From: Lentisphaeria bacterium UBA7640 | Lineage (GTDB): Bacteria; Verrucomicrobiota; Lentisphaeria; Victivallales; Victivallaceae | Direction of reading: 5' to 3' | NCBI GenBank assembly: GCA_002483765.1 | Contig: DLIO01000103.1 | Coordinates: 1 to 13,618 of the forward strand | DNA length: 13,618 nucleotides | Shown here: positions 1 through 7,743 of the stretch, one piece after another | How positions within the stretch are numbered: position 1 is the first letter of the stretch | Layout: every line of letters begins with the position of its first letter | Notes under the pieces: generated by a model | What the model saw: the letters and a program-made list of their open reading frames with translations, nothing else | What the model was told of the DNA's origin: nothing | Databases searched by the model: none | Translations under genes and position numbers: made by a program

Positions 1-68
1 ATAAGGGAGTCGAACCCTTGACCTGTTGATTGCGAACCAACCGCTCTAGCCAACTGAGCTAATGCCCC
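1..68 (-). tRNA. tRNA-Ala (anticodon CGC), 3' end cut by window start
   Basis: Read on the minus strand, the cloverleaf starts at base 68 with acceptor strand GGGGCAT. It continues with a D arm (GCTC/GAGC), an anticodon arm of stem GTTGG/TCAAC around loop TTCGCAA, and a T arm (AAGGG/CCCTT) around loop TTCGACT. Loop positions 34-36 are CGC, which reads the alanine codon GCG. The bases AT after the T arm pair with the last two acceptor bases. About nine bases (rest of the acceptor, discriminator, CCA) lie outside the window, so the alanine-specific G3:U70 pair cannot be checked. The anticodon stem closes on the loop with a G:U pair. The gene is divergent from the pilin-like cluster that starts at 290. 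Confidence 0.88.
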
Positions 69-289
69 AAATCTAAATTTGAGAAGATTTAATATAAAGC
101 TGGCAGAAAAAATATCAAGGATGCCAAAAAGTTTTCCTTCCATAGAATCTTTGAAAATTTGGCTTTGCAGTTTGCTCGCTAGGTTGGCGTTTGATTATCG
201 ATAAAATTGAGCGAAGAACGAAAAGAAATTAGAAAATTGCATTTATACCGTGTAAGTTAAGAGTCAGTAACTCTGAGGAGCATAAAATT

Positions 290-877
290 ATGAATAAATA
301 TAACCGTCGCGAGCGAGGTTCCACCATTCTTGAAACTCTGCTCTGCATTGGAATTTTAATGATCGTGTTTTTTGGATTGATTCAGGTTTTTAATTTCGCC
401 GTGGCCAATATGATTTGCGAATATTCGGCGTTTTATGCAGTCAAATCCCATGCTTTGGGTTATACGCCATCAATTACCCGCCGAGCGGCACGAGTCGCCG
501 CCATGCCAGCCAGCGGACGCGATTTGTCTGCAATCAGAACTGGCACCTACGACTCAAGCGCGGTATTGCGTCGCCGATTATCCGACCGTGCCCGAGATTA
601 CATGCAATTTGACCGCGCTGGCACTTATCACATCAATTATGAATACTGGCTCGACCAGGAACTGGGCGGTTCTGCGCCATTTTTATCGGTAGGCGCTGGG
701 ACGAACGAAAAAACCGTCAGTAGCACAGTGGCAATATACAATAAACCGATGTTCGATTTTCTACGGATGACAAGATCCAGTGCAAGAAGGATCTCCAGCA
801 GTCGCGTGGAAATGATCAACCATTCACGAAACTATTTAAGAAGCGACGGTTATCATGTCAATACACCTCAAGAATAG
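290..877 (+). CDS. TadE-like pseudopilin / membrane protein with type III (prepilin) signal
   Basis: This is a 195-residue protein of the TadE/TadF general type: small envelope proteins processed like prepilins and found with Flp/Tad pilus systems. Residues 10-15 read G-S-T-I-L-E, a Gly followed by Glu at +5, which is the prepilin peptidase pattern, after a short basic N-terminus (Arg6, Arg7, Arg9). A single hydrophobic helix follows (about 16-36), then a small-residue helix with EYSAFYAVKSHALG (about 44-57), the position where TadE proteins are conserved. The rest is soluble and presumably periplasmic. GAGGAG at 275-280 lies nine bases before the ATG. The gene overlaps the next one by 23 bases, so the two are surely co-transcribed. 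Bases 69-289 upstream hold no gene and no convincing promoter that I can see. The TadE assignment rests on architecture, and the exact function is unknown. Confidence 0.72.
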   Translation: MNKYNRRERGSTILETLLCIGILMIVFFGLIQVFNFAVANMICEYSAFYAVKSHALGYTPSITRRAARVAAMPASGRDLSAIRTGTYDSSAVLRRRLSDRARDYMQFDRAGTYHINYEYWLDQELGGSAPFLSVGAGTNEKTVSSTVAIYNKPMFDFLRMTRSSARRISSSRVEMINHSRNYLRSDGYHVNTPQE

Positions 878-2831
878 CGAACGCGGGCAGGTGATCCTGC
901 TTAGTTTGGTGATTGTGATCATTTTGACACTGGCGGCGCTCTTTCTCTTTGACTTCCAGCTGGCGATTCGTGGTAAAATGAAAGTCGAAACTGCTGAACA
1001 AGCCGCTGCACTCGTCGCCGCCGAATGGCAACGCAACTCTTTAAACTTGATCGGGGAATTGAACCTGATCAAGGCTTGCGATGCCATGCTCCAAGATTAT
1101 GAACCGGCAGATGTTACCGTTCTTGAGGGTCAGGATCGCCAAACCTTGCTAACCATCGCGGCTGGGCGCACCCTAACCGAAATGCAGTCACGCATCGCGT
1201 TCGTGGGGCCAATGATCGCCTTTGGCGCCGCGCAACAAGCCGCCAAATACAACGGCATTAACATCTTTGATTATAACAAAGAAATTGAAACCCAATATTT
1301 TAATCCCGATGAAGATATTGAAGATTTACTCAACGAAAAAGAAGAGGACGCCAATAAAAAAACCGTTTATGACGATATCCGTCAATATCGCCGTAAACTT
1401 GATTATGATCCACGCTACACCAATTTGGGCGAATACATCAATCACTACAAATGGAAAGAACCCTACAAAGCGCTGTTGGCAGAAATTCGCGAACGTGGCT
1501 TGGCGGTCAGACCGAGCGGGATGTCCTATATGACCAGAGTGAACCCCTCATGGTTGAAAAATGAAGGTGTCTATGAGGTCTGTCTTAACCTCGAAGCCAA
1601 TGGTGTGGAAAACATCCAAGGCGTTTATCTAAAGAATCTGGGAATACTTTATCTTCCCGATTCGTTCTGGGAAGGGAAATGGTGGCAGATATCTTATGAG
1701 CTGAACGGTTTCCCGCGACAAAGCGAAATCTATCTGCTGAACGTGGATTTCTCTTCCTCAAGCAGCGCCGGAATGGATATAAAACCATTGCTGGAACATT
1801 TTCTCCCCGGAGAATACGTCACTGAAAGCCGCGAACTGGGTGCAGCATTCCTGTGGTGCGTTTTCAATATGAACCAATGGGAACCTGAATATATGGATGA
1901 AGCGTGGTTGGATCGCAGTTTTTTACGCGATGAACTCAAACCGAGCGCGATCTATCAAGGGGCAATCGCTATGGCGACGACTTACGAACGCATCAAGACC
2001 ATCAGCAAACATCGCGTGGATACGGCTAGATCCGAAGGCCAAGCGTTGCGCGTCTTAAAAATGGGCACGGAAGATGCGGCAATCCTCAGAAAAATCGACA
2101 ATGAATCGTTTCGTATCGGTTCAGATGTCCGGTTTGATAACGAAAATGGCGGTTCCGTCGCAATGCCGATTGGCCAATTAGACAATGAGACACCTCCGTA
2201 TTTATCCTCGATGGTATTGCCAGTTTTTCATAATACTGCCCTGATTCCCAGCACCATGTTTCCCGTGACTTCGTTCCAATCAACACTGACCAATTTAGAA
2301 CGTTTTTTAATCTGGCTGGGTGGCTTAGATAACTTCGATCCACCAACCATCGAAGGGCAGAATGAAGCTGGCGAACCCGTCAGCCTACCGACAGCGCCAC
2401 CAGTTGGAACCGAACACTATTATCAAGCCTTGCTCTGGCTGACTAAACCTGAGAATCGGAAATCTATTTTCAATCCGCCATTTACCTGGGCAAGATACAG
2501 CGCAATGGGTATTGAGGAATATTTTAGAGCTGATTACAAATATAATCCCATCAGTAGACCTGAGGGTGCCGGTTGGCTTCAACAAGCGTATGTCGGATCG
2601 CTCCCGTATGAATGGACGCGCGAAAATCAATATCGACAAGTGGACGTAAACGATGAAGAGGTTACGCCGAAAATGAGAGAGACCGACATCAGACCACCAT
2701 TTGTGCTGTATTATAGAAATCGCGGGCCACGCCCACCACCACTGACCAACGAAGAGTATTATCTTTATACGCCAGTTGGTGGTTCAAAAGGCTATTATCG
2801 CGGACCAAATATCGGCCCACCGCGGCTTTAA
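855..2831 (+). CDS. TadG-like large membrane-anchored protein (658 aa)
   Basis: This large protein begins like a TadE/TadG family member. After a short N-terminus comes G11-Q12 and one strongly hydrophobic segment (about 13-34), then a helix containing AEQAAALVAAEW (about 46-57), which resembles the Ala-rich helix after the membrane segment in TadE/TadG proteins. Unlike its two neighbours it lacks the Glu at +5 after the Gly, so prepilin peptidase cleavage is doubtful. The remaining 600 or so residues are soluble and probably periplasmic. They include an acidic stretch near 150-170 rich in Asp, Glu and Lys, and a Pro/Tyr/Gly-rich tail over the last 50 residues. I do not recognise an enzymatic domain or a von Willebrand factor type A motif, which some TadG proteins carry. 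The start lies inside the previous gene with only a weak ribosome site, suggesting translational coupling. Confidence 0.62.
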   Translation: MSIHLKNSERGQVILLSLVIVIILTLAALFLFDFQLAIRGKMKVETAEQAAALVAAEWQRNSLNLIGELNLIKACDAMLQDYEPADVTVLEGQDRQTLLTIAAGRTLTEMQSRIAFVGPMIAFGAAQQAAKYNGINIFDYNKEIETQYFNPDEDIEDLLNEKEEDANKKTVYDDIRQYRRKLDYDPRYTNLGEYINHYKWKEPYKALLAEIRERGLAVRPSGMSYMTRVNPSWLKNEGVYEVCLNLEANGVENIQGVYLKNLGILYLPDSFWEGKWWQISYELNGFPRQSEIYLLNVDFSSSSSAGMDIKPLLEHFLPGEYVTESRELGAAFLWCVFNMNQWEPEYMDEAWLDRSFLRDELKPSAIYQGAIAMATTYERIKTISKHRVDTARSEGQALRVLKMGTEDAAILRKIDNESFRIGSDVRFDNENGGSVAMPIGQLDNETPPYLSSMVLPVFHNTALIPSTMFPVTSFQSTLTNLERFLIWLGGLDNFDPPTIEGQNEAGEPVSLPTAPPVGTEHYYQALLWLTKPENRKSIFNPPFTWARYSAMGIEEYFRADYKYNPISRPEGAGWLQQAYVGSLPYEWTRENQYRQVDVNDEEVTPKMRETDIRPPFVLYYRNRGPRPPPLTNEEYYLYTPVGGSKGYYRGPNIGPPRL

Positions 2832-2844
2832 GGAGAAATGAAAA

Positions 2845-3501
2845 ATGAAAATTTCTTACCATGAAAAAGGTCAAGCAATGGTCGAAATGTGCGCTGGACT
2901 GATTGGGATTTTAGTGATTATTATCGCAATTATTTTGATCTCTGGAATTAATATCACCAACATAAGAATGCTTCAAGAAAGCAAAAGTAACGCCGAAACC
3001 TCAGCACTAAGCGCCGATGTTGACGACTTGACCGTGCGACCTGATATCCTTTCTTGGGATTATGGCACTAATAATATTCCATTCTCCGGCGATGATCGCG
3101 CTGTTAACGTCGCAAATAGCGAATCTGACGTCGCTGGAAATGCTCTGCAAAGCGCAGATTATTCACAAGCAAACGCTCCGAATCCCCCTTATGAATATGA
3201 CTTTACTCCATTAAATGAAGCAAGGTTACGCACCGGCAGTCTCTCTGCAAGCGCGAATCTAGGTAACAATGTATTTACAAATTTTGCCACCGCTGCAAAT
3301 TTGATTTCTGGCAGTTCTACAAATAACAATACTCTCTATTCCTATCGTTTTGCTTCTTCAGGAGAACGTCGTGCTTTCTACAACGCAGCGGCGCATTGGC
3401 TGGGAATCAATACCCAAACTATGTTTGATCGTTGGAGAGAATCCAATGTCGCCTGGATGCCTAAAAACGCCGACGGCGATGCTGTCAGCATTGACCGATA
3501 A
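2845..3501 (+). CDS. TadE/TadF-like pseudopilin-type membrane protein
   Basis: This 218-residue protein repeats the architecture of the first gene in the cluster. Residues 9-14 are G-Q-A-M-V-E, giving Gly with Glu at +5 as in prepilins, followed by a very hydrophobic Ile-rich helix (about 16-34). A helix with SKSNAETSALSA (about 46-57) corresponds to the conserved small-residue helix of TadE-type proteins. The rest is hydrophilic, Asn/Ser/Ala-rich and low in Cys, as expected of an exported pilin-like domain. A strong AGGAG at 2831-2835 overlaps the previous stop codon and is nine bases from the ATG. A nearby ATG at 2838 is in another frame. The next gene starts 20 bases after the stop. It could be a minor pilin or an unrelated surface protein with a pilin-type anchor. 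Confidence 0.65.
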   Translation: MKISYHEKGQAMVEMCAGLIGILVIIIAIILISGINITNIRMLQESKSNAETSALSADVDDLTVRPDILSWDYGTNNIPFSGDDRAVNVANSESDVAGNALQSADYSQANAPNPPYEYDFTPLNEARLRTGSLSASANLGNNVFTNFATAANLISGSSTNNNTLYSYRFASSGERRAFYNAAAHWLGINTQTMFDRWRESNVAWMPKNADGDAVSIDR

Positions 3502-3521
3502 CTAAACTAAGGAAACCTGTT

Positions 3522-4331
3522 ATGGAAGAGATAATCCCAAAATTGCAAGAATGGCTGGTGTTATACGGAATTAGAGTTGCTGCGGCATTCTTTATTATGT
3601 TTGTCGGTTGGTTGGCAGCAAGAGGAACTAGATCGCTGGTTCGGGGATTATTCCACCGCTGGCATATTGAGGAAACGCTGGTCTCATTTTTCTCCAGCCT
3701 CAGTTTTTTTACCGTACTGGGCTTTACCCTGATTGCGATGTTGGGAAAGCTCGGCATAGAGACGGCATCATTTGCTGTGGCCATAGGTTCGGCCGGTCTG
3801 GCAATCGGCTTAGCGTTGCAAGGTTCTTTGTCCAATTTCGCCGCTGGAATTCTCTTGATTATCTTCAAACCATTCCGCGCTGGGGATTTTATTGATGGCA
3901 ATGGTTCGATGGGTACTGTTGCAGAGGTCGGAATTTTTACAACTAAAATAAATTCCACTGATAATAAAAGAATCATTATCCCAAACGCCAAACTCACCAC
4001 TGAAAAGATCATCAACTTTTCCCATCAAAAAACTCGTCGAATTGATATTGTTATAGGGGTAAGCTACAGCTCTGACATTGACCACGTAAAGCAAGTTTTA
4101 AACGATATTCTGTCCAAAGATGAACGTATCCTTAAAGTTCCGGCGCCAAATATTGCTTTAATGGAACTTGGCGATAGCAGCCTTAATTTCGTCGTCAGAC
4201 CATGGGTCAAAACCGCTGACTATTGGCCAGTGCATTTTGCACTCCAGGAGGGCATTAAAAAGAGTTTTGATGCCGAAGGAATATCAATCCCTTTCCCACA
4301 ACGGGATGTCCATCTTTACAAAGAAAGCTGA
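3522..4331 (+). CDS. mscS: Small-conductance mechanosensitive channel MscS
   Basis: This is a homoheptameric inner-membrane channel that opens when membrane tension rises and releases solutes during hypo-osmotic shock. At 269 residues it is close to the 286 of E. coli MscS. Three hydrophobic segments (about 17-35, 55-75 and 82-118) fit TM1-TM3. TM3 carries the family signature: L93 and L97 match the hydrophobic gate leucines, and the following GLALQGSLSNFAAG (96-109) contains the hinge glycine at 101. The cytoplasmic beta domain has IIIPNAKL (151-158) and IINFS (163-167), and the C-terminal part has GDSSLNFVVRPW (217-228) and GISIPFPQRDVH (253-264). All parts needed for a working channel are present. 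AAGGA at 3509-3513 is the ribosome site. It lies 20 bases after the pilin-like gene and probably shares its transcript, an unusual partnership. Confidence 0.95.
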   Translation: MEEIIPKLQEWLVLYGIRVAAAFFIMFVGWLAARGTRSLVRGLFHRWHIEETLVSFFSSLSFFTVLGFTLIAMLGKLGIETASFAVAIGSAGLAIGLALQGSLSNFAAGILLIIFKPFRAGDFIDGNGSMGTVAEVGIFTTKINSTDNKRIIIPNAKLTTEKIINFSHQKTRRIDIVIGVSYSSDIDHVKQVLNDILSKDERILKVPAPNIALMELGDSSLNFVVRPWVKTADYWPVHFALQEGIKKSFDAEGISIPFPQRDVHLYKES

Positions 4332-4350
4332 GTTTAAAGAGTAGTTTGAA

Positions 4351-4380
4351 TGCGGGGCTGGGGCTCCGCGTTCCTTCTTA
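4351..4380 (+). terminator. Probable intrinsic terminator after mscS
   Basis: A hairpin pairs bases 4352-4358 (GCGGGGC) with 4363-4369 (GCTCCGC, one G:T pair) around a four-base loop. It is followed by the T-rich tail GTTCCTTCTTA. It starts 20 bases after the mscS stop codon, where the end of the four-gene plus-strand transcript is expected. The T-tract is interrupted by C, so termination may be partial. Confidence 0.55.
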
Positions 4381-4396
4381 AAACTAAACACTTAGT

Positions 4397-4450
4397 AATT
4401 TAAATTTCCCTTCCGTGGCTCTCGGTGTATTCCGTGGTTAAACTCCGGTT
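4397..4450 (-). repeat. Dispersed CACAGAG-type intergenic repeat, copy A (diverged)
   Basis: On the minus strand this reads GGAGTTTAACCACGGAATAC and continues with ACACCGAGAGCCACGGAAGG. The same order of blocks (GGAGTTTAA-CAC, then ACACMGAGAGC, then a GAAGGG/GAGGG end) is seen at 7861-7910. It belongs to the purine-rich family built from CACAGAG, CACGGA and ACACCGAG-like words that is scattered between genes in many uncultured bacteria. It lies in the convergent gap between mscS and ileS. Confidence 0.6.
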
Positions 4451-4474
4451 TAAATACCTCTAACTCATGGTTCC

Positions 4475-4505
4475 AATTCACGCGCGCATAATGCGCGCGC
4501 GAATT
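4475..4505. repeat. Near-perfect 31-nt palindrome with alternating CG arms
   Basis: Bases 4475-4489 are the reverse complement of 4491-4505 except for one A:C mismatch (4480/4500), with base 4490 at the centre. The arms contain CGCGCGCAT and ATGCGCGCG flanked by AATT. The element lies 40 bases after the ileS stop on the minus strand and about 145 bases after mscS. It could be a bidirectional transcription barrier for the two converging units, but no T-tract follows on either strand, so it is not a standard intrinsic terminator. Confidence 0.8.
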
Positions 4506-4544
4506 AGAGATACACTTTACAACTGTTAAGCGCTTACTATAAAA

Positions 4545-7500
4545 TCAAATTTTAGTGATTTTTACGCCACAATTTATTTCATTCAACAACACTTGATCTG
4601 ATTCCACTAAAACGCCGGATTCAATTTTATCCGCGAGCGTTTCAGTAGCGATGTAGTTGTGGAAATTTTTCAACGCAGGTTCCCATTCAGCGGGAACTTG
4701 ATAACTGACTGCAATGCGATCCGAAACTTCCAAACCACTTTCTTTGCGCAAATTCTGAATACGACTGACCAATTCACGGGCGAATCCTTCTTCCAGCAAT
4801 TCCTGCGTCATCGTCGTATCCAGTGCCAAAGTAATGGCACCCTCATTAGCGACGGTCAATCCAGGTTTTTCTTCGCGTCGCACATCAAAATCTGCAGACG
4901 TCAACAAAACTTCAGTGCCGTTTGATAACGTGATGGGACGTTCCGCGCCGCCGAGGATTGCTCCAATATCCGAGGAGGAAAATGACTGGATTAGCGCTGC
5001 CGCTTCTTTCATCATTTTGCCTAATTTCGGGCCGAGTGTTTTGAAATTAGCTTTGGCATTGTAAGTGACCAATTCGCTTTCGTCAGAACTAAACACGATC
5101 TCTTTGACGTTCAATTCTTCAGCAATAATATCCACGGTTTCACGCAGCAATTCACGAATCTCCGTATCGGCGACAACAATTACAGCTTTGCCGAGCGGTT
5201 GGCGCGTTTTTAAGTTATTCTGTGAACGCAGGAAACGCCCCAACTTTACTGCAGTCATGGTATTTTCCATCTGTTTTTCCAACGCTTCGTCGCGCTTTGA
5301 GTTATCAATTTGTGGATAATCACAGAGATGCACCGATTCTGGCATATCTGCGGTCCGCAGATTGCGATAAATTGTTTCAGTCACAAATGGAATAAATGGC
5401 GCGGCAGTGTGCGCAAAAGTTAATAGCGCATAATGCAACGTCTGATAGGCTTCGTTCTTATCGGTGTCATTCTGGCTCTTCCAGAAACGACGCCGGCTGC
5501 GACGGATATACCAATTGGTCAAATCATCGACAAATTGAGTAAAACGTGTTGCCGCTTTTTGCAGATTGTAGTGATCCATCTCATTGCGAATCTCCTCAGT
5601 CATCTGAGTTAAAGAACTCAGAATCCAGCGATCAAGCGGATTGCTCAAATTTTGTGGAGCTAACCCGCCGGGCTCTGGGCGCCAGTTATCGACATTCGCG
5701 TAGGTCACCAGAAAACTGTAAGCATTCCAAATCGGAATCATCACTCCACGCAGTACCTCTTTTATGCCATTTTCAGAAAAACGCAAATCTTCAGCACGTA
5801 CCACCTGAGAACCGAGCATAAATAAACGCAACGCGTCGGCGCCATATTGATTGACAACAACCATCGGATCTGGATAGTTCTTTTTTCGTTTGGACATTTT
5901 ATGTCCATCTTCTGCTAAAATCATGCCGTTGACAATGACGTTTTGAAACGCCGGTTTATCGAATAACGCCGCGCCAAGAACGACTAAAGTGTAGAACCAA
6001 CCGCGCGTCTGATCCTGTCCCTCAGCAATGAAGTCTGCGGGAAAATGGGCCTCAAAATGTTCCTTATTCTCAAAAGGATAATGGTTCTGCGCATAAGGCA
6101 TTGAACCACTTTCAAACCAGCAGTCCAAAACTTCAGTGACTCGCGTAAGTGGCGATTTTCCAGTTGGCGACGGAATAGTGATCTTATCCATGAAATGTTT
6201 ATGAATATCGTCAACCTTGTGTCCGGTTAGTTTCTCCAGTTCCTCTACGGAACCGATACAAATGGCCTCGCCCTCTTCATTGCGCCAAATTGGTAGCGGT
6301 GTGCCCCAGTAACGATTGCGGCTAATCGCCCAGTCGCGAGCATTTTCCAGCCATTTGCCAAAACGCCCATCCTTGATATGCGCGGGCATCCACGTGATTT
6401 GACGGTTTGCTTTCAACATTTTTTCTTTAATCTTACCGATATCGACAAACCAGGTCGAAACCGCACGATAGATCAGCGGCACATCATCCCGCCAGCAATG
6501 CGGATAATTATGATTTATGGTACCACGGTGAACCAAGCTGTCTTCGGCTTTTAAACGGGCAATGATCTCTTTATCAGTATCTTTGACGTAACGCCCCACA
6601 TAATCGCTTACTTCAGCTGTAAAACAACATTGTTCGTCAATCGGGCAAACCTCTGGAACGCCGTTCGCTTTCCCACAGATGCTGTCTTCTTCGCCAAATC
6701 CAGGAGCGGTATGAACGATTCCACTACCATCTTCAGTGCTAACATAATCAGCACAAACCACGCGAAACGCGCCCTCTTTTGCCAATTCAGCAAAATATGG
6801 GAACAATGGTTCGTAATGCATCTCTTTGAGCGCTTCGCCTTTAAATTCCTCGACTATCTCTGGCGTTTCTTTGTAATATGCGCCAACCCGCGCTTTCGCC
6901 ATAATATAGAAATTATCTTCATCTTTGATTTTCACATAATCAATATTCGGCCCAACCGCCAACGCCATATTGGAGGGCAACGTCCACGGCGTCGTCGTCC
7001 AAGCCAAAAGGTAAGTATGTTCAGCTCCTTTGACTTTAAAGCGCACCGTTATCGCGGGATCGGTAACTTCAGCATAACCTTGATTTGCCTCAAAATTTGA
7101 CAAAGGCGTGGCGCAACGTGGACAATACGGTAAAATCTTATAGCCTTCATAGATCAATCCTTGATCCCAAAGGTTGCGGAATACCCACCAGATGGATTCC
7201 ATATAATCCAAATCCATGGTGCGATAACCGCCTTCAAAATCAACCCAGCGTCCCATCCGTTTAACGACTTCTTCCCACTCTTTGGTGTAGCGCAATACAA
7301 TCCCACGACAGGCTTCATTAAAATTATCGATTCCAAAAGCTTCAATATCTTTTTTGCTGGTCAGTTTCAGCTCTTTTTCCATCTCATTTTCAACCGGCAA
7401 ACCATGACAGTCCCAGCCAAAGGTACGCGGCACAAATTTTCCACGCATAGTTTGGTAACGCGGCACCACGTCTTTAATCGTTCCCGCCAAAAGATGTCCG

Positions 7501-7667
7501 TAATGCGGCATGCCAGTAGCAAATGGTGGGCCATCATAAAATACATATTCAGGAGCATCTTTGCGATTTTCTTGGGATTTTTGGAATATCTGGTTATTTT
7601 CCCAGAATTCAAGAATTTCCTGCTCCATTGCGGGGAAATCCGGTTGCCCTCCAGTAGGTTTAAACAT
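4545..7667 (-). CDS. ileS: Isoleucyl-tRNA synthetase, type 2 (eukaryote-like)
   Basis: This cytoplasmic class Ia enzyme joins isoleucine to tRNA-Ile and removes misacylated valine. It is 1040 residues and appears complete. The HIGH motif is HYGH at 55-58 and the KMSKS loop is KMSKR at 590-594. The editing (CP1) domain shows LAWTTTPWTLPSN (221-233) and GSGIVHTAPGFGEED (314-328), where D328 matches the Asp needed for deacylation. YCPRC at 181-185 is the usual Cys pair of the insert. DCWFESGSMP (515-524) and the anticodon-binding helix region WYIRRSRRRFW also fit. The C-terminus ends in an extended domain without the zinc-finger cysteines of the E. coli-type enzyme, which with the length marks type 2. 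AAAGGA at 7679-7684 lies 11 bases before the ATG. The first ATG fits the start of homologues. Confidence 0.96.
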   Translation of the reverse strand: MFKPTGGQPDFPAMEQEILEFWENNQIFQKSQENRKDAPEYVFYDGPPFATGMPHYGHLLAGTIKDVVPRYQTMRGKFVPRTFGWDCHGLPVENEMEKELKLTSKKDIEAFGIDNFNEACRGIVLRYTKEWEEVVKRMGRWVDFEGGYRTMDLDYMESIWWVFRNLWDQGLIYEGYKILPYCPRCATPLSNFEANQGYAEVTDPAITVRFKVKGAEHTYLLAWTTTPWTLPSNMALAVGPNIDYVKIKDEDNFYIMAKARVGAYYKETPEIVEEFKGEALKEMHYEPLFPYFAELAKEGAFRVVCADYVSTEDGSGIVHTAPGFGEEDSICGKANGVPEVCPIDEQCCFTAEVSDYVGRYVKDTDKEIIARLKAEDSLVHRGTINHNYPHCWRDDVPLIYRAVSTWFVDIGKIKEKMLKANRQITWMPAHIKDGRFGKWLENARDWAISRNRYWGTPLPIWRNEEGEAICIGSVEELEKLTGHKVDDIHKHFMDKITIPSPTGKSPLTRVTEVLDCWFESGSMPYAQNHYPFENKEHFEAHFPADFIAEGQDQTRGWFYTLVVLGAALFDKPAFQNVIVNGMILAEDGHKMSKRKKNYPDPMVVVNQYGADALRLFMLGSQVVRAEDLRFSENGIKEVLRGVMIPIWNAYSFLVTYANVDNWRPEPGGLAPQNLSNPLDRWILSSLTQMTEEIRNEMDHYNLQKAATRFTQFVDDLTNWYIRRSRRRFWKSQNDTDKNEAYQTLHYALLTFAHTAAPFIPFVTETIYRNLRTADMPESVHLCDYPQIDNSKRDEALEKQMENTMTAVKLGRFLRSQNNLKTRQPLGKAVIVVADTEIRELLRETVDIIAEELNVKEIVFSSDESELVTYNAKANFKTLGPKLGKMMKEAAALIQSFSSSDIGAILGGAERPITLSNGTEVLLTSADFDVRREEKPGLTVANEGAITLALDTTMTQELLEEGFARELVSRIQNLRKESGLEVSDRIAVSYQVPAEWEPALKNFHNYIATETLADKIESGVLVESDQVLLNEINCGVKITKI

Positions 7668-7707
7668 AATAACATTATTCCTTTATGAAAATTTAAACTA
7701 ATCAAAT

Positions 7708-7743
7708 AAAAGCCCTTAATATAACCGCAATTAAGGCTTTTTT
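7708..7743 (-). terminator. Bidirectional-looking terminator hairpin between the ABC operon and ileS
   Basis: AAAAGCC (7708-7714) pairs with GGCTTTT (7735-7741), and TTAAT (7716-7720) pairs with ATTAA (7730-7734). One C at 7715 is bulged and the loop is nine bases. On the minus strand the hairpin ends in TTTTATTTG, and on the plus strand in six T. Because the genes on both sides are on the minus strand, it most likely ends the three-gene exporter transcript. It stands only about 40 bases before the ileS start codon, so it may also act in ileS expression. Confidence 0.75.

Noticed and set aside
261..273. Inverted repeat GAGT/ACTC just upstream of the first pilin-like gene's ribosome site
   Set aside because: It has four base pairs only, which is expected by chance, and there is no second supporting feature.
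3485..4015. 176-codon minus-strand frame opposite mscS
   Set aside because: It is antisense to a clearly conserved channel gene and has no recognisable motif, so it is a shadow.
6630..7100. 156-codon plus-strand frame opposite ileS
   Set aside because: It lies antisense to the editing domain of a well-conserved synthetase and shows no family features.
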